60,821 nucleotides of DNA from Lachnospiraceae bacterium (GTDB lineage Bacteria > Bacillota > Clostridia > Lachnospirales > Lachnospiraceae), in NCBI GenBank assembly GCA_029063085.1, contig JAIDOW010000012.1:1-60821 (forward strand), written 5' to 3'. Below the pieces are notes generated by a model. It was given only the letters and a program-made list of their open reading frames with translations, had not been told where the DNA came from and searched no databases. Below, one piece after another: positions 1 to 7,766 of the stretch. The translations under genes were made by a program, and so were the position numbers. How positions within the stretch are numbered: position 1 is the stretch's first letter; every line of letters begins with the position of its first letter.

Positions 1-299
1 ATGTTATAGATTGGATTAGAAGTTTTAAAGATATAAGCAACTTTAGGTTACGATTGAAATCCAATCATATTATTTGTTTTTTGGAAATTATTTATGGATA
101 TCAGTCGAGAGGAATATCTTAAAAATTTATTAATCCTTTCTGGCATTTAAAAGAACTGTATGAAAGGAGGTAAAGATCTGATTACACTAAGTAGTATGTG
201 AATTACAACGTTGCAAAAATGGAAGAGTCAAGTAAATTATGAAAATTACGTGACGGAGTTTGCAAAGCAAAATTGGTTATAATGGAAGGAGGATGTATT
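1..299. other. Upstream region, no supported gene
   Basis: No convincing coding frame was found. A strong Shine-Dalgarno-like AAAGGAGGT lies near 163-172, but no ATG, GTG or TTG follows at a usable distance with an open frame, so it may be the remnant of a lost gene. The region is AT-rich and probably holds the promoter of the secreted-protein operon that starts at 300. I could not choose one promoter with confidence. Confidence 0.4.
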
Positions 300-671
300 A
301 TGAAGAAAAAAACAGTATTTTTAGTAATGGTTTTGGTATTGTCATTGGGATGCGGAATAATGGCTGTAGCTAAGACTGCTACTTTTAATGATAATGGTGT
401 TAAAGGAAGTGCAACGCTAACCTGTGCAGGAAAGACTGCTGGTGCTGCAACTTCCCAAACCAGCGGGGATACCTGTTATGCGTTTGCACAGGCAGTAGCC
501 TGCAAATCAGATGGAACATATTTGAAGGGGGTTGATAAAACCCAGTTGGGGTATGTTTCAGTGACCTGTACATATACAGGAACCGGATGTAAAAAATATA
601 AGGGTGTGCATTCACTTAAGAATGATGTGTACAGACCGTTAGCTTCTAAAAGCTGGTACATAAATAAGTAA
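300..671 (+). CDS. Small secreted cysteine-containing protein (unrecognised)
   Basis: This encodes 123 residues when started at the ATG at 300, which follows an AAGGAGG ribosome binding site. A longer frame from 273 lacks such a site. The N-terminus (MKKKTVFLVMVLVLSLG, then a hydrophobic run to about residue 24) is a Sec signal peptide, probably cut near AVA-KTA. The mature part is about 100 residues with five cysteines (in LTCAG, DTCY, VACK, VTCT and TGCK), many Thr, Gly and Ser, and a basic tail. No family was recognised. It heads a co-directional cluster with two membrane-anchored paralogues and a MacB-type ABC exporter, an arrangement seen for secreted bacteriocin-like proteins such as the lactococcin-972 group. 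The bacteriocin idea is inference from context only. It has the same gene-order role as the product at 15472-15891. Confidence 0.75.
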   Translation: MKKKTVFLVMVLVLSLGCGIMAVAKTATFNDNGVKGSATLTCAGKTAGAATSQTSGDTCYAFAQAVACKSDGTYLKGVDKTQLGYVSVTCTYTGTGCKKYKGVHSLKNDVYRPLASKSWYINK

Positions 672-711
672 GGTTTTGTTCTGTAGAACTGATTGTAAAG
701 AAGGTGGGAAG

Positions 712-1224
712 ATGAAAAAAATATTTATGATACTGTTTGTTCTGGTTCTTCTTGGAGTGGGTTGCCTGAGTATAAGATATCTTACCCGGGACTGGACTGA
801 TTTGGAGAACATTACATTTTACTATTATCTTGATGAGGACAGGGAAGAGGATGAAGATTCTCCTTTGAAAGAATGGGAGAATCTTCATGGGAAAATACAG
901 GAACCGGCAGATGATCCCTTCCCGCCTTCTTTTGAAGAATATGAGGATAGATGCGGTGCTTCAGAAATCGACCGGAGTTATTTGAATGATTATTCCAGCT
1001 GGAAAATGCAATGCGATAATATGCTGATAAGCGGTATGGTTTCCGTTTTTCTTTACGATGAGGAGGGGAATATTCTATATCGGAAGGAGAAGATTACGAG
1101 GGATATGGGAAGCTTTGAGGAAGAGATTGCTGACGATATGATGCAAAAAACATATTTTCTGATGGTTCTTCAGGAAGAGGAAGAAATGGAAGGATCGTTC
1201 GGTGTTACTTTTTTTGGAAAATGA
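712..1224 (+). CDS. Membrane-anchored acidic protein, tandem paralogue 1
   Basis: This encodes 170 residues from the ATG at 712, preceded by AAGGTGGG. A longer frame from 676 has no ribosome binding site. Residues 1-20 (MKKIFMILFVLVLLGVGCL) form one hydrophobic signal or anchor segment. VGCL could be a lipobox, so a lipoprotein is possible. The remainder is acidic (DEDREEDEDSPLKEW) with aromatic and Asp-rich motifs, and would lie outside the membrane. The next gene is almost identical over its whole length, so this is a recent tandem duplication. It sits between the small secreted protein and the ABC exporter, which suggests an accessory, receptor or immunity-like role. No family was recognised and function is unknown. 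Confidence 0.75.
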   Translation: MKKIFMILFVLVLLGVGCLSIRYLTRDWTDLENITFYYYLDEDREEDEDSPLKEWENLHGKIQEPADDPFPPSFEEYEDRCGASEIDRSYLNDYSSWKMQCDNMLISGMVSVFLYDEEGNILYRKEKITRDMGSFEEEIADDMMQKTYFLMVLQEEEEMEGSFGVTFFGK

Positions 1225-1276
1225 GGATATGGCCTGTTGTATGTATGGATTATAACATCATTAAAGAAGGTGAATT

Positions 1277-1789
1277 ATGAAAAAAATATTCATTATATTT
1301 TTTGTTCTGGTTCTTCTTGGAGTGGGTTGCCTGAATATAAGATATCTTACCCGGGACTGGACTGATTTGGAGAACACTACATTTTACTATTATCTTGATG
1401 AGGACAGGGAAGAGGATGAAGATTCTCCTTTGAAAGAATGGGAGAAAATTCATGGGAAAATACAGGAACCGGCAGATGATCCCTTCCCGCCTTGTTTTGA
1501 TGAATATGGGGACAGATGCTGTGCTGCCGGAATCGACCGGAGTTATTTGAATGATTATTCCAGCTGGAAAATGCAATGCGATAATATGCTGATAAGCGGT
1601 ATGGTTTCCGTTTTTCTTTACGATGAGGAGGGGAATATTCTATATCGGAAGGAGAAGATTACGAGGGATATGGGAAGCTTTGAGGAAGAGATTGCTGACG
1701 ATATGATGCAAAAAACACATTTTCTGATGGTTCTTCAGGAAGAGGAAGCAACGGAAGGATCGTTCGGTGTTACGTTTTATGGGAGATAA
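1277..1789 (+). CDS. Membrane-anchored acidic protein, tandem paralogue 2
   Basis: This encodes 170 residues with an AAGAAGGTG ribosome binding site before the ATG at 1277. It has the same layout as the preceding gene: an N-terminal hydrophobic anchor with VGCL, then an acidic extracellular domain. It differs at scattered positions (for example KIHG for NLHG, CFDEYGDRCCAAG for SFEEYEDRCGASE). Differences cluster in the middle, and long stretches around DLEN, LDEDREEDEDSPLKEW and NDYSSWKMQCDNMLISGM are unchanged. This pattern suggests recent duplication or gene conversion with some divergence in the central segment. It is likely co-transcribed with its neighbours. Function is unknown. Confidence 0.75.
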   Translation: MKKIFIIFFVLVLLGVGCLNIRYLTRDWTDLENTTFYYYLDEDREEDEDSPLKEWEKIHGKIQEPADDPFPPCFDEYGDRCCAAGIDRSYLNDYSSWKMQCDNMLISGMVSVFLYDEEGNILYRKEKITRDMGSFEEEIADDMMQKTHFLMVLQEEEATEGSFGVTFYGR

Positions 1790-1823
1790 TGATGCAGCTG
1801 GTAAAAAAGGGAGGATACATATT

Positions 1824-2915
1824 TTGAAGATCAAGAGACGGATAATACATTATAAATTATCTAATTTGTTACTGATAACAGGATTTGTTGTCTCTTTCAT
1901 TTGTTATGTCAATTGTATCAATCTCTATCATCTGAAGACAACAAAGGAAAAAGAGAATGCAAAATATCAGTATGTTAACCAAATGACACTGTTTTGTTCA
2001 AACCAGACGGATGGAAGGTTTTCACTGGAACCGGTGTTTGAGGATTTAGAAGGAAATCTGATTGCAAAGGAGCTTGGAATGTATCGGAATGCGGTAAAAG
2101 CTGAGGGTATAACAGATGTGATTGTAAATCAGGCAGAGCCCCTGCAATATCCCGTTTCAGAAGGGGAATTACCGGAGAAGGATACAGATATCATTCAGCC
2201 GACGATCATTTTGGGCAGGGAGCACAAAAAGGATACTGTTTTTTCTGAAAATGCTTATTATTATGAAATTGAGGGAATACCGTTCCGGGTATGTGCATTT
2301 ATAGGTTCAGACAGCAGCGACCTGTTTGATTACAATGTTATTTTATATTATAAGGGAATGCCGGAAGAGGTAAAACGTAAAATTGATTTTGGTGAGGCTT
2401 TACAGATTTTGCTTGGCAGTAATGGGGCAGATACTTATCCAGTCTATGAAGAGATGAAAAGGCGTGCAGACAGTATGGATTCCCATATACTGGTTACGGC
2501 ACAGAATGAGAAACATTTGGTTATGGGACAGAGTGAAAGTGTCAGCATAAACTATTATTTTGTCATCATGTTATTCTGTATCGTGAATTCCATCATTGTT
2601 TCAGAGTATTGGATTAAAGGAAGATACCGGGAAATAGCCATTCGGGAGTTGCTGGGTTATTCGGATTTAAAAATATTTCTATTGTTATTGAAGGATATGA
2701 TAAAGAATATTCTTTGTTCGATGGTAGCGGCATTGATGATACAATTTATACTATATATATCATTTAATGATTATATCAAGCTCTATATAAGCCAGATTAT
2801 TTACTATCTGGGGTACTGTATTCTTTTTATTTTTGTTCTAAGTTTAGTGATGCTGATATACCCTTTATTCCTGCTGAAAGAGGAAAACATCTTAAAGCAG
2901 GCAATATCAAGGTAA
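1824..2915 (+). CDS. ABC transporter permease, MacB/FtsX type (first half-permease)
   Basis: This encodes about 363 residues. The frame is open from an ATG at 1767, but that ATG lies inside the preceding gene. The TTG at 1824 is placed correctly behind AAAGGGAGGA (1806-1815), so I chose it. One N-terminal membrane segment (about residues 15-33, LLLITGFVVSFICYV) is followed by an extracellular domain of about 200 residues. Three C-terminal membrane segments follow: YFVIMLFCIVNSIIV, ILCSMVAALMIQFILYI and ILFIFVLSLVMLIYPLFLL. The cytoplasmic loop GRYREIAIRELLGYS is the usual coupling region of FtsX/MacB proteins. With the next gene and the ATPase at 4221 it should form one exporter or mechanotransmission complex. 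Confidence 0.8.
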   Translation: MKIKRRIIHYKLSNLLLITGFVVSFICYVNCINLYHLKTTKEKENAKYQYVNQMTLFCSNQTDGRFSLEPVFEDLEGNLIAKELGMYRNAVKAEGITDVIVNQAEPLQYPVSEGELPEKDTDIIQPTIILGREHKKDTVFSENAYYYEIEGIPFRVCAFIGSDSSDLFDYNVILYYKGMPEEVKRKIDFGEALQILLGSNGADTYPVYEEMKRRADSMDSHILVTAQNEKHLVMGQSESVSINYYFVIMLFCIVNSIIVSEYWIKGRYREIAIRELLGYSDLKIFLLLLKDMIKNILCSMVAALMIQFILYISFNDYIKLYISQIIYYLGYCILFIFVLSLVMLIYPLFLLKEENILKQAISR

Positions 2916-2976
2916 TGCAGGTGGGAGGGACAATCATTTAGTCAGGGCAAAATAGGCTGTAAACGGAGGAAATGAT

Positions 2977-4224
2977 ATGGATATTAGAAATATATGGATT
3001 ATTTATCTGCGCCATGTCAGAAAAAACCGGATTATGCTTGCAGCACTTTTAATTGTTGCAGCGATTTCGGTTTTTCTGATATATATCGCTTTTTATGAAT
3101 GGAACAGAGAAAATTACAATGTATATCTGACACGGCAATTGTTAGGAGATGTCCCTGGTTTATATAATATCAGTCTGGCAACGGTGGATGCTGATGAGAT
3201 GACGGAGCTGGCAGTTGAAGAGTTTTTGTTGAAATTACCTGAAGTGGAAGGGGTTACTGCTTCCGGGCGGCAAATGTCTACCCGGGGTGAATGGATAGAG
3301 CTCATAGAGAATGAAGCATTTTTGAAGAGAAATATGGAGCTGCTTGCAGGAACGATTGGGGAAGCATATCCAACTTTGATCAATATTCATTGTATTGATA
3401 AAGAGCTATTGGATATCGTTGGTTTATCTGAATTGGTGGATGAGGATGTTACGGAAGCCGTGCCGGCATTGGCAGGATATAATTTTAGGGAGATTTTTAC
3501 TGTAGGCGAAATATATACAGATAATATTAGTAAATGTCAATACCGGATTGCCGGATTTTTACCAAAAGGATTTCAACTGCCATCGGAAATGCCATTATAT
3601 TCTGAATTGTATATTGATGCAGATAACGGTATGGTCGCTATATATGACAAAAGACTGGACCCGGGCCATATGCAGACGCTGAATGCCAGAAATAGTATGT
3701 ATTTTATATCGGATGGGTCGGATAAGGTAAGAGATCAGGTTTATTTATTAGCAGAGGCGTGCGGGTTGCATGTCAAGATATGTACTATTGAAGAAATGAT
3801 ATCAGAATATAAAGATGAAAATAAAGAAAGCATTGCAATTACATTTTTGTTTACTGGGATTGCAGTTTTGGCGGGATTTATTGCTATCATTTCTTCTTCT
3901 ATTATAAGAATACTGTTAAATAAGCAGGAGTATGGGATTATGTATGCTAATGGAGTGTCATTTGTGGATATTTTTAAAATGATTATGTTGGATAATGGAG
4001 TAAAACTGTTGACAGCACTATTAGCAGCATTTGTGATAGCACAATTGTATATTAAAAGAATAACACTGACTGATTTAGAAGAATGTCTGCGTATGCTGTA
4101 TATCAGGGTTGTACCGGAAGTGAGTGTGATCGTTCTGGGACTGTGGTTGCTTGGTACCGCTGTTCCTGTTTATATTCTTAGCAGGATGAATGTTGTGGAT
4201 TTGCTGGGAGGGAATGAGTTATGA
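2977..4224 (+). CDS. ABC transporter permease, MacB/FtsX type (second half-permease)
   Basis: This encodes 415 residues starting at the ATG at 2977, with an AAACGGAGGAAAT ribosome binding site. The topology is MacB-like. An N-terminal membrane helix (about 20-40, IMLAALLIVAAISVFLIYIAF) leads into a large extracellular domain, then three C-terminal helices (IAITFLFTGIAVLAGFIAII, LLTALLAAFVIAQLYI and VIVLGLWLLGTAVPVYIL). The coupling loop reads NKQEYGIMYANGVSF. The stop codon overlaps the ATPase start by four bases (ATGA), so translation is probably coupled. It is likely the heterodimer partner of the permease at 1824. The substrate is unknown; the secreted protein at 300 is the obvious candidate, or the system may sense or remove an antimicrobial peptide. 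Confidence 0.85.
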   Translation: MDIRNIWIIYLRHVRKNRIMLAALLIVAAISVFLIYIAFYEWNRENYNVYLTRQLLGDVPGLYNISLATVDADEMTELAVEEFLLKLPEVEGVTASGRQMSTRGEWIELIENEAFLKRNMELLAGTIGEAYPTLINIHCIDKELLDIVGLSELVDEDVTEAVPALAGYNFREIFTVGEIYTDNISKCQYRIAGFLPKGFQLPSEMPLYSELYIDADNGMVAIYDKRLDPGHMQTLNARNSMYFISDGSDKVRDQVYLLAEACGLHVKICTIEEMISEYKDENKESIAITFLFTGIAVLAGFIAIISSSIIRILLNKQEYGIMYANGVSFVDIFKMIMLDNGVKLLTALLAAFVIAQLYIKRITLTDLEECLRMLYIRVVPEVSVIVLGLWLLGTAVPVYILSRMNVVDLLGGNEL

Positions 4225-4916
4225 TTGAAATTAATGATCTTTCTAAAATATATGAAGGCGATGATTATCGTGTTGCAGCATTGGATTCCATCAGTCTGAA
4301 GATTGAAGAGGGAGAATATGTTGCTGTTATGGGACCTTCCGGATCCGGCAAAACAACACTTTTAAATATAATTGGCTGCATGGATTCCCCGACGGAAGGA
4401 GATTATTTTTTGAATGAAAAGAATGTATCGGAAATGTCAGGAAGGGAATTGACAAATATCAGGAAAGAATATGTAAGCTTTGTGTTCCAAAATTTTGCAT
4501 TGATGCCCGATTATACGGCATATGAAAATATTGAAGTTCCTCTTTTGGCGAGAAATGTGCACCGAAAGGAACGAAAAGATCGAATTATTAAAATAATGCA
4601 GCGATTGGGAATAGAGAACCTTATAAATAAACTGCCCTCACAAATGTCAGGAGGACAGCAGCAGCGTGTAGCGATTGCCAGAGCACTGGTGGCAGACAAT
4701 CTGCTGATTTTAGCAGATGAGCCTACCGGGGCTTTGGATCAAAATACATCAAAAGACTTGATGGACCTGTTTGATAAAATACATAAGGATGGCCATACAG
4801 TCATTATTATTACCCATGATTTGGAAGTGGCAAAACGGGCAGATAAAATAATTGAAATCGTTGATGGAAAAATAACTAAAATAAAAAATAAATCAACACA
4901 AGAATTCCAAGGATAA
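4221..4916 (+). CDS. ABC transporter ATP-binding protein, MacB/LolD type
   Basis: This encodes 231 residues. It has Walker [10 protein letters not shown] (about 38-46), a Q-loop in [10 protein letters not shown], signature MSGGQQQR, Walker [14 protein letters not shown] and H-loop ITHD. The extra [13 protein letters not shown] segment after Walker B is typical of the MacB/LolD/BceA subfamily. It should power the two half-permeases encoded just upstream, which it overlaps by four bases. Its last 41 bases overlap the 3' end of the oppositely oriented uppP gene, and no intrinsic terminator was seen in between. Transcripts from the two operons could therefore form a tail-to-tail duplex. Confidence 0.92.
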   Translation: MIEINDLSKIYEGDDYRVAALDSISLKIEEGEYVAVMGPSGSGKTTLLNIIGCMDSPTEGDYFLNEKNVSEMSGRELTNIRKEYVSFVFQNFALMPDYTAYENIEVPLLARNVHRKERKDRIIKIMQRLGIENLINKLPSQMSGGQQQRVAIARALVADNLLILADEPTGALDQNTSKDLMDLFDKIHKDGHTVIIITHDLEVAKRADKIIEIVDGKITKIKNKSTQEFQG

Positions 4917-5760
4917 TGCGATACCATCCAAAAACCTTGAAATCATGTTTTTTGATATATCCCATCAGGAATTTAATGGCAACGATGGAAACCACAAAAG
5001 CAACTACCATACCTACGATCAGAACGGCTAATTCCGTACCGGTAAAAGCAAGACCGAATTTTAACAGTTTTATGAAGCTGGCACCGAACATAACCGGAAT
5101 TGCAAGGAAAAAGGTAAATTCTGCTGCAATTTCCCTGGAAGCTCCGATGAGAATTCCACCGATAATGGTAGAACCGGAACGTGAGGTTCCGGGTATCAGA
5201 GAAAGTACCTGAAAGACGCCGATCAAAAAGGCATCCTTAAAGGAAAGGTTATGCAGGGTGGTGATTTTGGGGCTGCGTTTTTTATTATAATTTTCGATTA
5301 CGATAAATATTACACCATATATGATCAGGGCAAGAGCGACTACCGTGGCATTGTGAAAATGTTCTTCCATCCAGTCATCAAATGGCAGGCCTACTACCAT
5401 AGCGGGAATACAGGCGAATACGATCTTGAGCCACAATATGATCTTATCCATATAACAGTAATTGTTACAGAAGGTCTGAAAGCCTTTTGCAAAGCCGGTA
5501 TCGGCAGAATTAACAAACCAGCTTTGTTTTGGTGCATTTTTCTTTAAATGGAAGGGCCATAATTTTTCCCAGAATAGCACAACGACAGCCAGTATGGCAC
5601 CAAGCTGGATTACCACATTGAACATTTCCATAAATGCATCGCTCTGATTTAGTTTTACAAATTCATCTACCAGAATCAGATGTCCGGTGCTGCTGATAGG
5701 AAGCCATTCCGTTATTCCTTCTACAATTCCCAGTAATATAACCTTTAACCATTCTATCAT
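4876..5760 (-). CDS. uppP: Undecaprenyl-diphosphatase UppP (BacA)
   Basis: This encodes 294 residues, an integral membrane phosphatase that recycles undecaprenyl diphosphate to the monophosphate carrier used for peptidoglycan and other envelope glycans. Activity commonly confers bacitracin tolerance. Both family motifs are present: the N-terminal [14 protein letters not shown] segment and the C-terminal [13 protein letters not shown] segment carrying the Ser/Arg active-site residues. Several membrane helices follow, ending in [13 protein letters not shown]. The ATG at 5760 follows a GAGGT ribosome binding site on the minus strand. The length is in the normal family range (about 265-295). Its 3' end overlaps the convergent ABC ATPase gene by 41 bases. 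Confidence 0.95.
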   Translation of the reverse strand: MIEWLKVILLGIVEGITEWLPISSTGHLILVDEFVKLNQSDAFMEMFNVVIQLGAILAVVVLFWEKLWPFHLKKNAPKQSWFVNSADTGFAKGFQTFCNNYCYMDKIILWLKIVFACIPAMVVGLPFDDWMEEHFHNATVVALALIIYGVIFIVIENYNKKRSPKITTLHNLSFKDAFLIGVFQVLSLIPGTSRSGSTIIGGILIGASREIAAEFTFFLAIPVMFGASFIKLLKFGLAFTGTELAVLIVGMVVAFVVSIVAIKFLMGYIKKHDFKVFGWYRIILGILVLIYFLF

Positions 5761-5947
5761 TCTGATTTTACCTCGCTCTGTTATGTTTTTCTGTAAGAGC
5801 CGATTTTGTTACACGGCTCCCGATTGTTATATTCTATGAATGAACATTAATAGATTATCCCATTTTTTGGACAAAAGGGCAAGGAAAACTTTAAAGAATT
5901 TCAAGATAAGTAAAAAGATTTGCAGGTGATGTTTTAAAATTACTGCA

Positions 5948-7186
5948 TTAGTTAAAATATTCGTATACTGTTTTGGAAATGGACTGTATGTTTGTAATAG
6001 CACTGCCGCAGTTACTGCTCATAACGCAGATGATATAAGTCCCCTTTGGAGCATATACAATAGCAGCATCATGTTGCACATCATCAGTATCCCCTGTTTT
6101 ATTTGCGCATTTTACATGTTCAGGAACTCCTGACGGAATCTTGGATGTATTTGACTGTTCCGATAAAAGCGTAAGAAATGAATCGGAGGCTTCAGGGCTG
6201 ACACATTGCTTTTTATAAATCTTTTCCAATAAAAGCCCGCAGTCTGTTACAGTAGTATAATTCCTTCCCGGTGAGGATGGCGCCTTATACCGGGTTGGAA
6301 CCAGCATGGAAGTGATAGTGGTTCCAGTGTAGCCGTTTCCATCTATGTAATCCTGAATCACACTGCGTCCGGCAATGTGGCTGTGGTTTTCGCCGCATTC
6401 CATGACCAGCAGATTAAATGCGTCATTGTCGCTTATGGAAATCATCTGGTAAAGCAGGGAATCAATGCGTTCGGTTTCTTCCAAAGTACCTTTTTCTATT
6501 AAATCATAAATGGTAGCAGCACAATATAATTTGATCAGGCTGGCAGAAAAATGCTGTACATTATTGATAGCCATGTATTCATTTTTATTTAAATCTTTTA
6601 CATATACAGACCATGTTCCGGAATATTCGCCTATCATGGATTCCAGTGTATTTTTTAAATCAGAAAGCCCCTCAATGCTTAGTGCAAGGCTGACAGTGTT
6701 GTCAAGGTTCCCGCTTACATCAACATACCGGCCGTCGGGGGTAAAAGTATCTTTTAGGACATAGCCGTCTTCGCCTACATATTTATTATCAATCCAAAGG
6801 TTTTTCTGCATAACGCCATCATCATCAAAATAATACTGTTTTCCCTCCGTAACATACCAGCCGGTTACCATTGTTCCGTCCTCACGGAATAAATAACTGA
6901 CATCATCTATCATAAGCCAGCCGGCAACAGGAGTATTATTTTCTGTGTAATAGTATGTGTCGTTTTCATAGCTTGTGAAGCCCGGTTTGGTGTCTTCAAT
7001 TGTGTTTTCACTGTTATCCGGTGAGGTGCTCGTATCTTCTGTATTGGAAGTATCCGGAATCAGCACGGATAAAAGAAAAATAATAAGAATACAGATAAAA
7101 GACACAATGACGATCATTTTTGTATTTGCCTTACTGATATCAGGATAACCAATCGGTTGTTCTTCCTTATCTTCTGTTTTTTGCAT
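5948..7186 (-). CDS. Membrane-anchored class-A beta-lactamase-fold serine hydrolase with cell-wall-binding-like repeats
   Basis: This encodes 412 residues. A single membrane helix (about 24-43, MIVIVSFICILIIFLLSVLI) anchors an extracellular protein. A Ser/Thr/Asp-rich linker follows, then about 80 residues of repeats (YYYTENNTPVAGWLMIDD, YLFREDGTMVTGWYV, YYFDDDGVMQ) resembling choline/glucan-binding repeats. The C-terminal catalytic domain has the serine hydrolase triad motifs: SxxK as S216-L-I-K219, SDN at 252-254 and KTG at 363-365. These fit the class A beta-lactamase fold (PF13354-type). A housekeeping D,D-peptidase or wall-acting enzyme is more likely than a resistance beta-lactamase, because of the anchor and wall-binding repeats. 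The start has an AGGAGG site. A promoter lies at 7247-7275. Confidence 0.88.
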   Translation of the reverse strand: MQKTEDKEEQPIGYPDISKANTKMIVIVSFICILIIFLLSVLIPDTSNTEDTSTSPDNSENTIEDTKPGFTSYENDTYYYTENNTPVAGWLMIDDVSYLFREDGTMVTGWYVTEGKQYYFDDDGVMQKNLWIDNKYVGEDGYVLKDTFTPDGRYVDVSGNLDNTVSLALSIEGLSDLKNTLESMIGEYSGTWSVYVKDLNKNEYMAINNVQHFSASLIKLYCAATIYDLIEKGTLEETERIDSLLYQMISISDNDAFNLLVMECGENHSHIAGRSVIQDYIDGNGYTGTTITSMLVPTRYKAPSSPGRNYTTVTDCGLLLEKIYKKQCVSPEASDSFLTLLSEQSNTSKIPSGVPEHVKCANKTGDTDDVQHDAAIVYAPKGTYIICVMSSNCGSAITNIQSISKTVYEYFN

Positions 7187-7246
7187 AGTGTCCTCCTAAA
7201 GCGTATTGGACAATTCTTAAGAAAATCTTAAGGACTGCATGTGCCT

Positions 7247-7275
7247 ATTATATAAAATATGATGTTGTCTTTCAA
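7247..7275 (-). promoter_or_regulatory. Sigma-70-type promoter for the serine hydrolase gene
   Basis: On the minus strand, TTGAAA (7270-7275) and TATAAT (7247-7252) are separated by exactly 17 bases, about 60 bases before the start codon at 7186. Confidence 0.65.
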
Positions 7276-7346
7276 GAAAAATTTGGAGCTATCTTTTATA
7301 AAAGCATTATGAGTTAAATTAGAAAAATAAGAATGATGGATATGCG

Positions 7347-7408
7347 GTATATAATACATACCTGTATGGTGTACAAAATGTACCTGTTGCGGGTATAAAA
7401 TATACCTG
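7347..7408 (+). promoter_or_regulatory. Three operator-like repeats with 22-bp period
   Basis: Three related sites end in TACCTG at 7359, 7381 and 7403, exactly 22 bp apart (two helical turns). The second and third contain perfect 5-3-5 inverted repeats: GTACA-AAA-TGTAC and GTATA-AAA-TATAC. A weaker relative, AAAATGTACCAT, has its TACC at 7491, four further periods away. Another relative, AAAATATACTTG, overlaps the -35 box of the plus-strand promoter at 7617. The block lies between the divergent serine-hydrolase and ABC-transporter promoters. A cooperative DNA-binding regulator, possibly of the LytTR type with its typical 21-22 bp spacing, is inferred. The regulator is not identified. Confidence 0.5.
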
Positions 7409-7616
7409 ATAAAGGACATATAATATGAATCGGTGATATGTAAAATATGGACTTATGGGAAAGGGCATGACTATTTATGATATAAAAATGTACCATTAGG
7501 ACATAAAAGGGACATTTTTTAAAAATTATATTCAGGATACTATGGAGCTATTCCTGAGTCAGAGTGCTAATGATATTACAAAATGACATGAATACAAAAC
7601 TATTTGTAAAATATAC

Positions 7617-7645
7617 TTGACAAAATGTAAAAAGGGAGTTATACT
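7617..7645 (+). promoter_or_regulatory. Strong sigma-70-type promoter of the ABC-2 transporter operon
   Basis: TTGACA (7617-7622) and TATACT (7640-7645) are spaced by 17 bases. This places transcription start near 7652 and leaves a 5' untranslated region of about 115 bases before the ATG at 7767. It also shows that the open frame running upstream from 7767 to 7617 is not coding at its 5' end. Confidence 0.75.
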
Positions 7646-7766
7646 GCGTTTAAACCAAAAGGTAATGGGGATTGCCGCCCAAAATCACTTTGTGAAAGAT
7701 AGTAAACAGGCAATCAATTTTGTTAAAGCAGATGAATTACAAGTTATTATGCGAGGAGGCGTTAAT

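Noticed and set aside
7617-7766. N-terminal extension of the ABC-2 ATPase (50 extra residues)
   Set aside because: The extension starts on the -35 box of a consensus promoter and has no ribosome binding site. The ATG at 7767 has a good site, and the protein begins there like its family.
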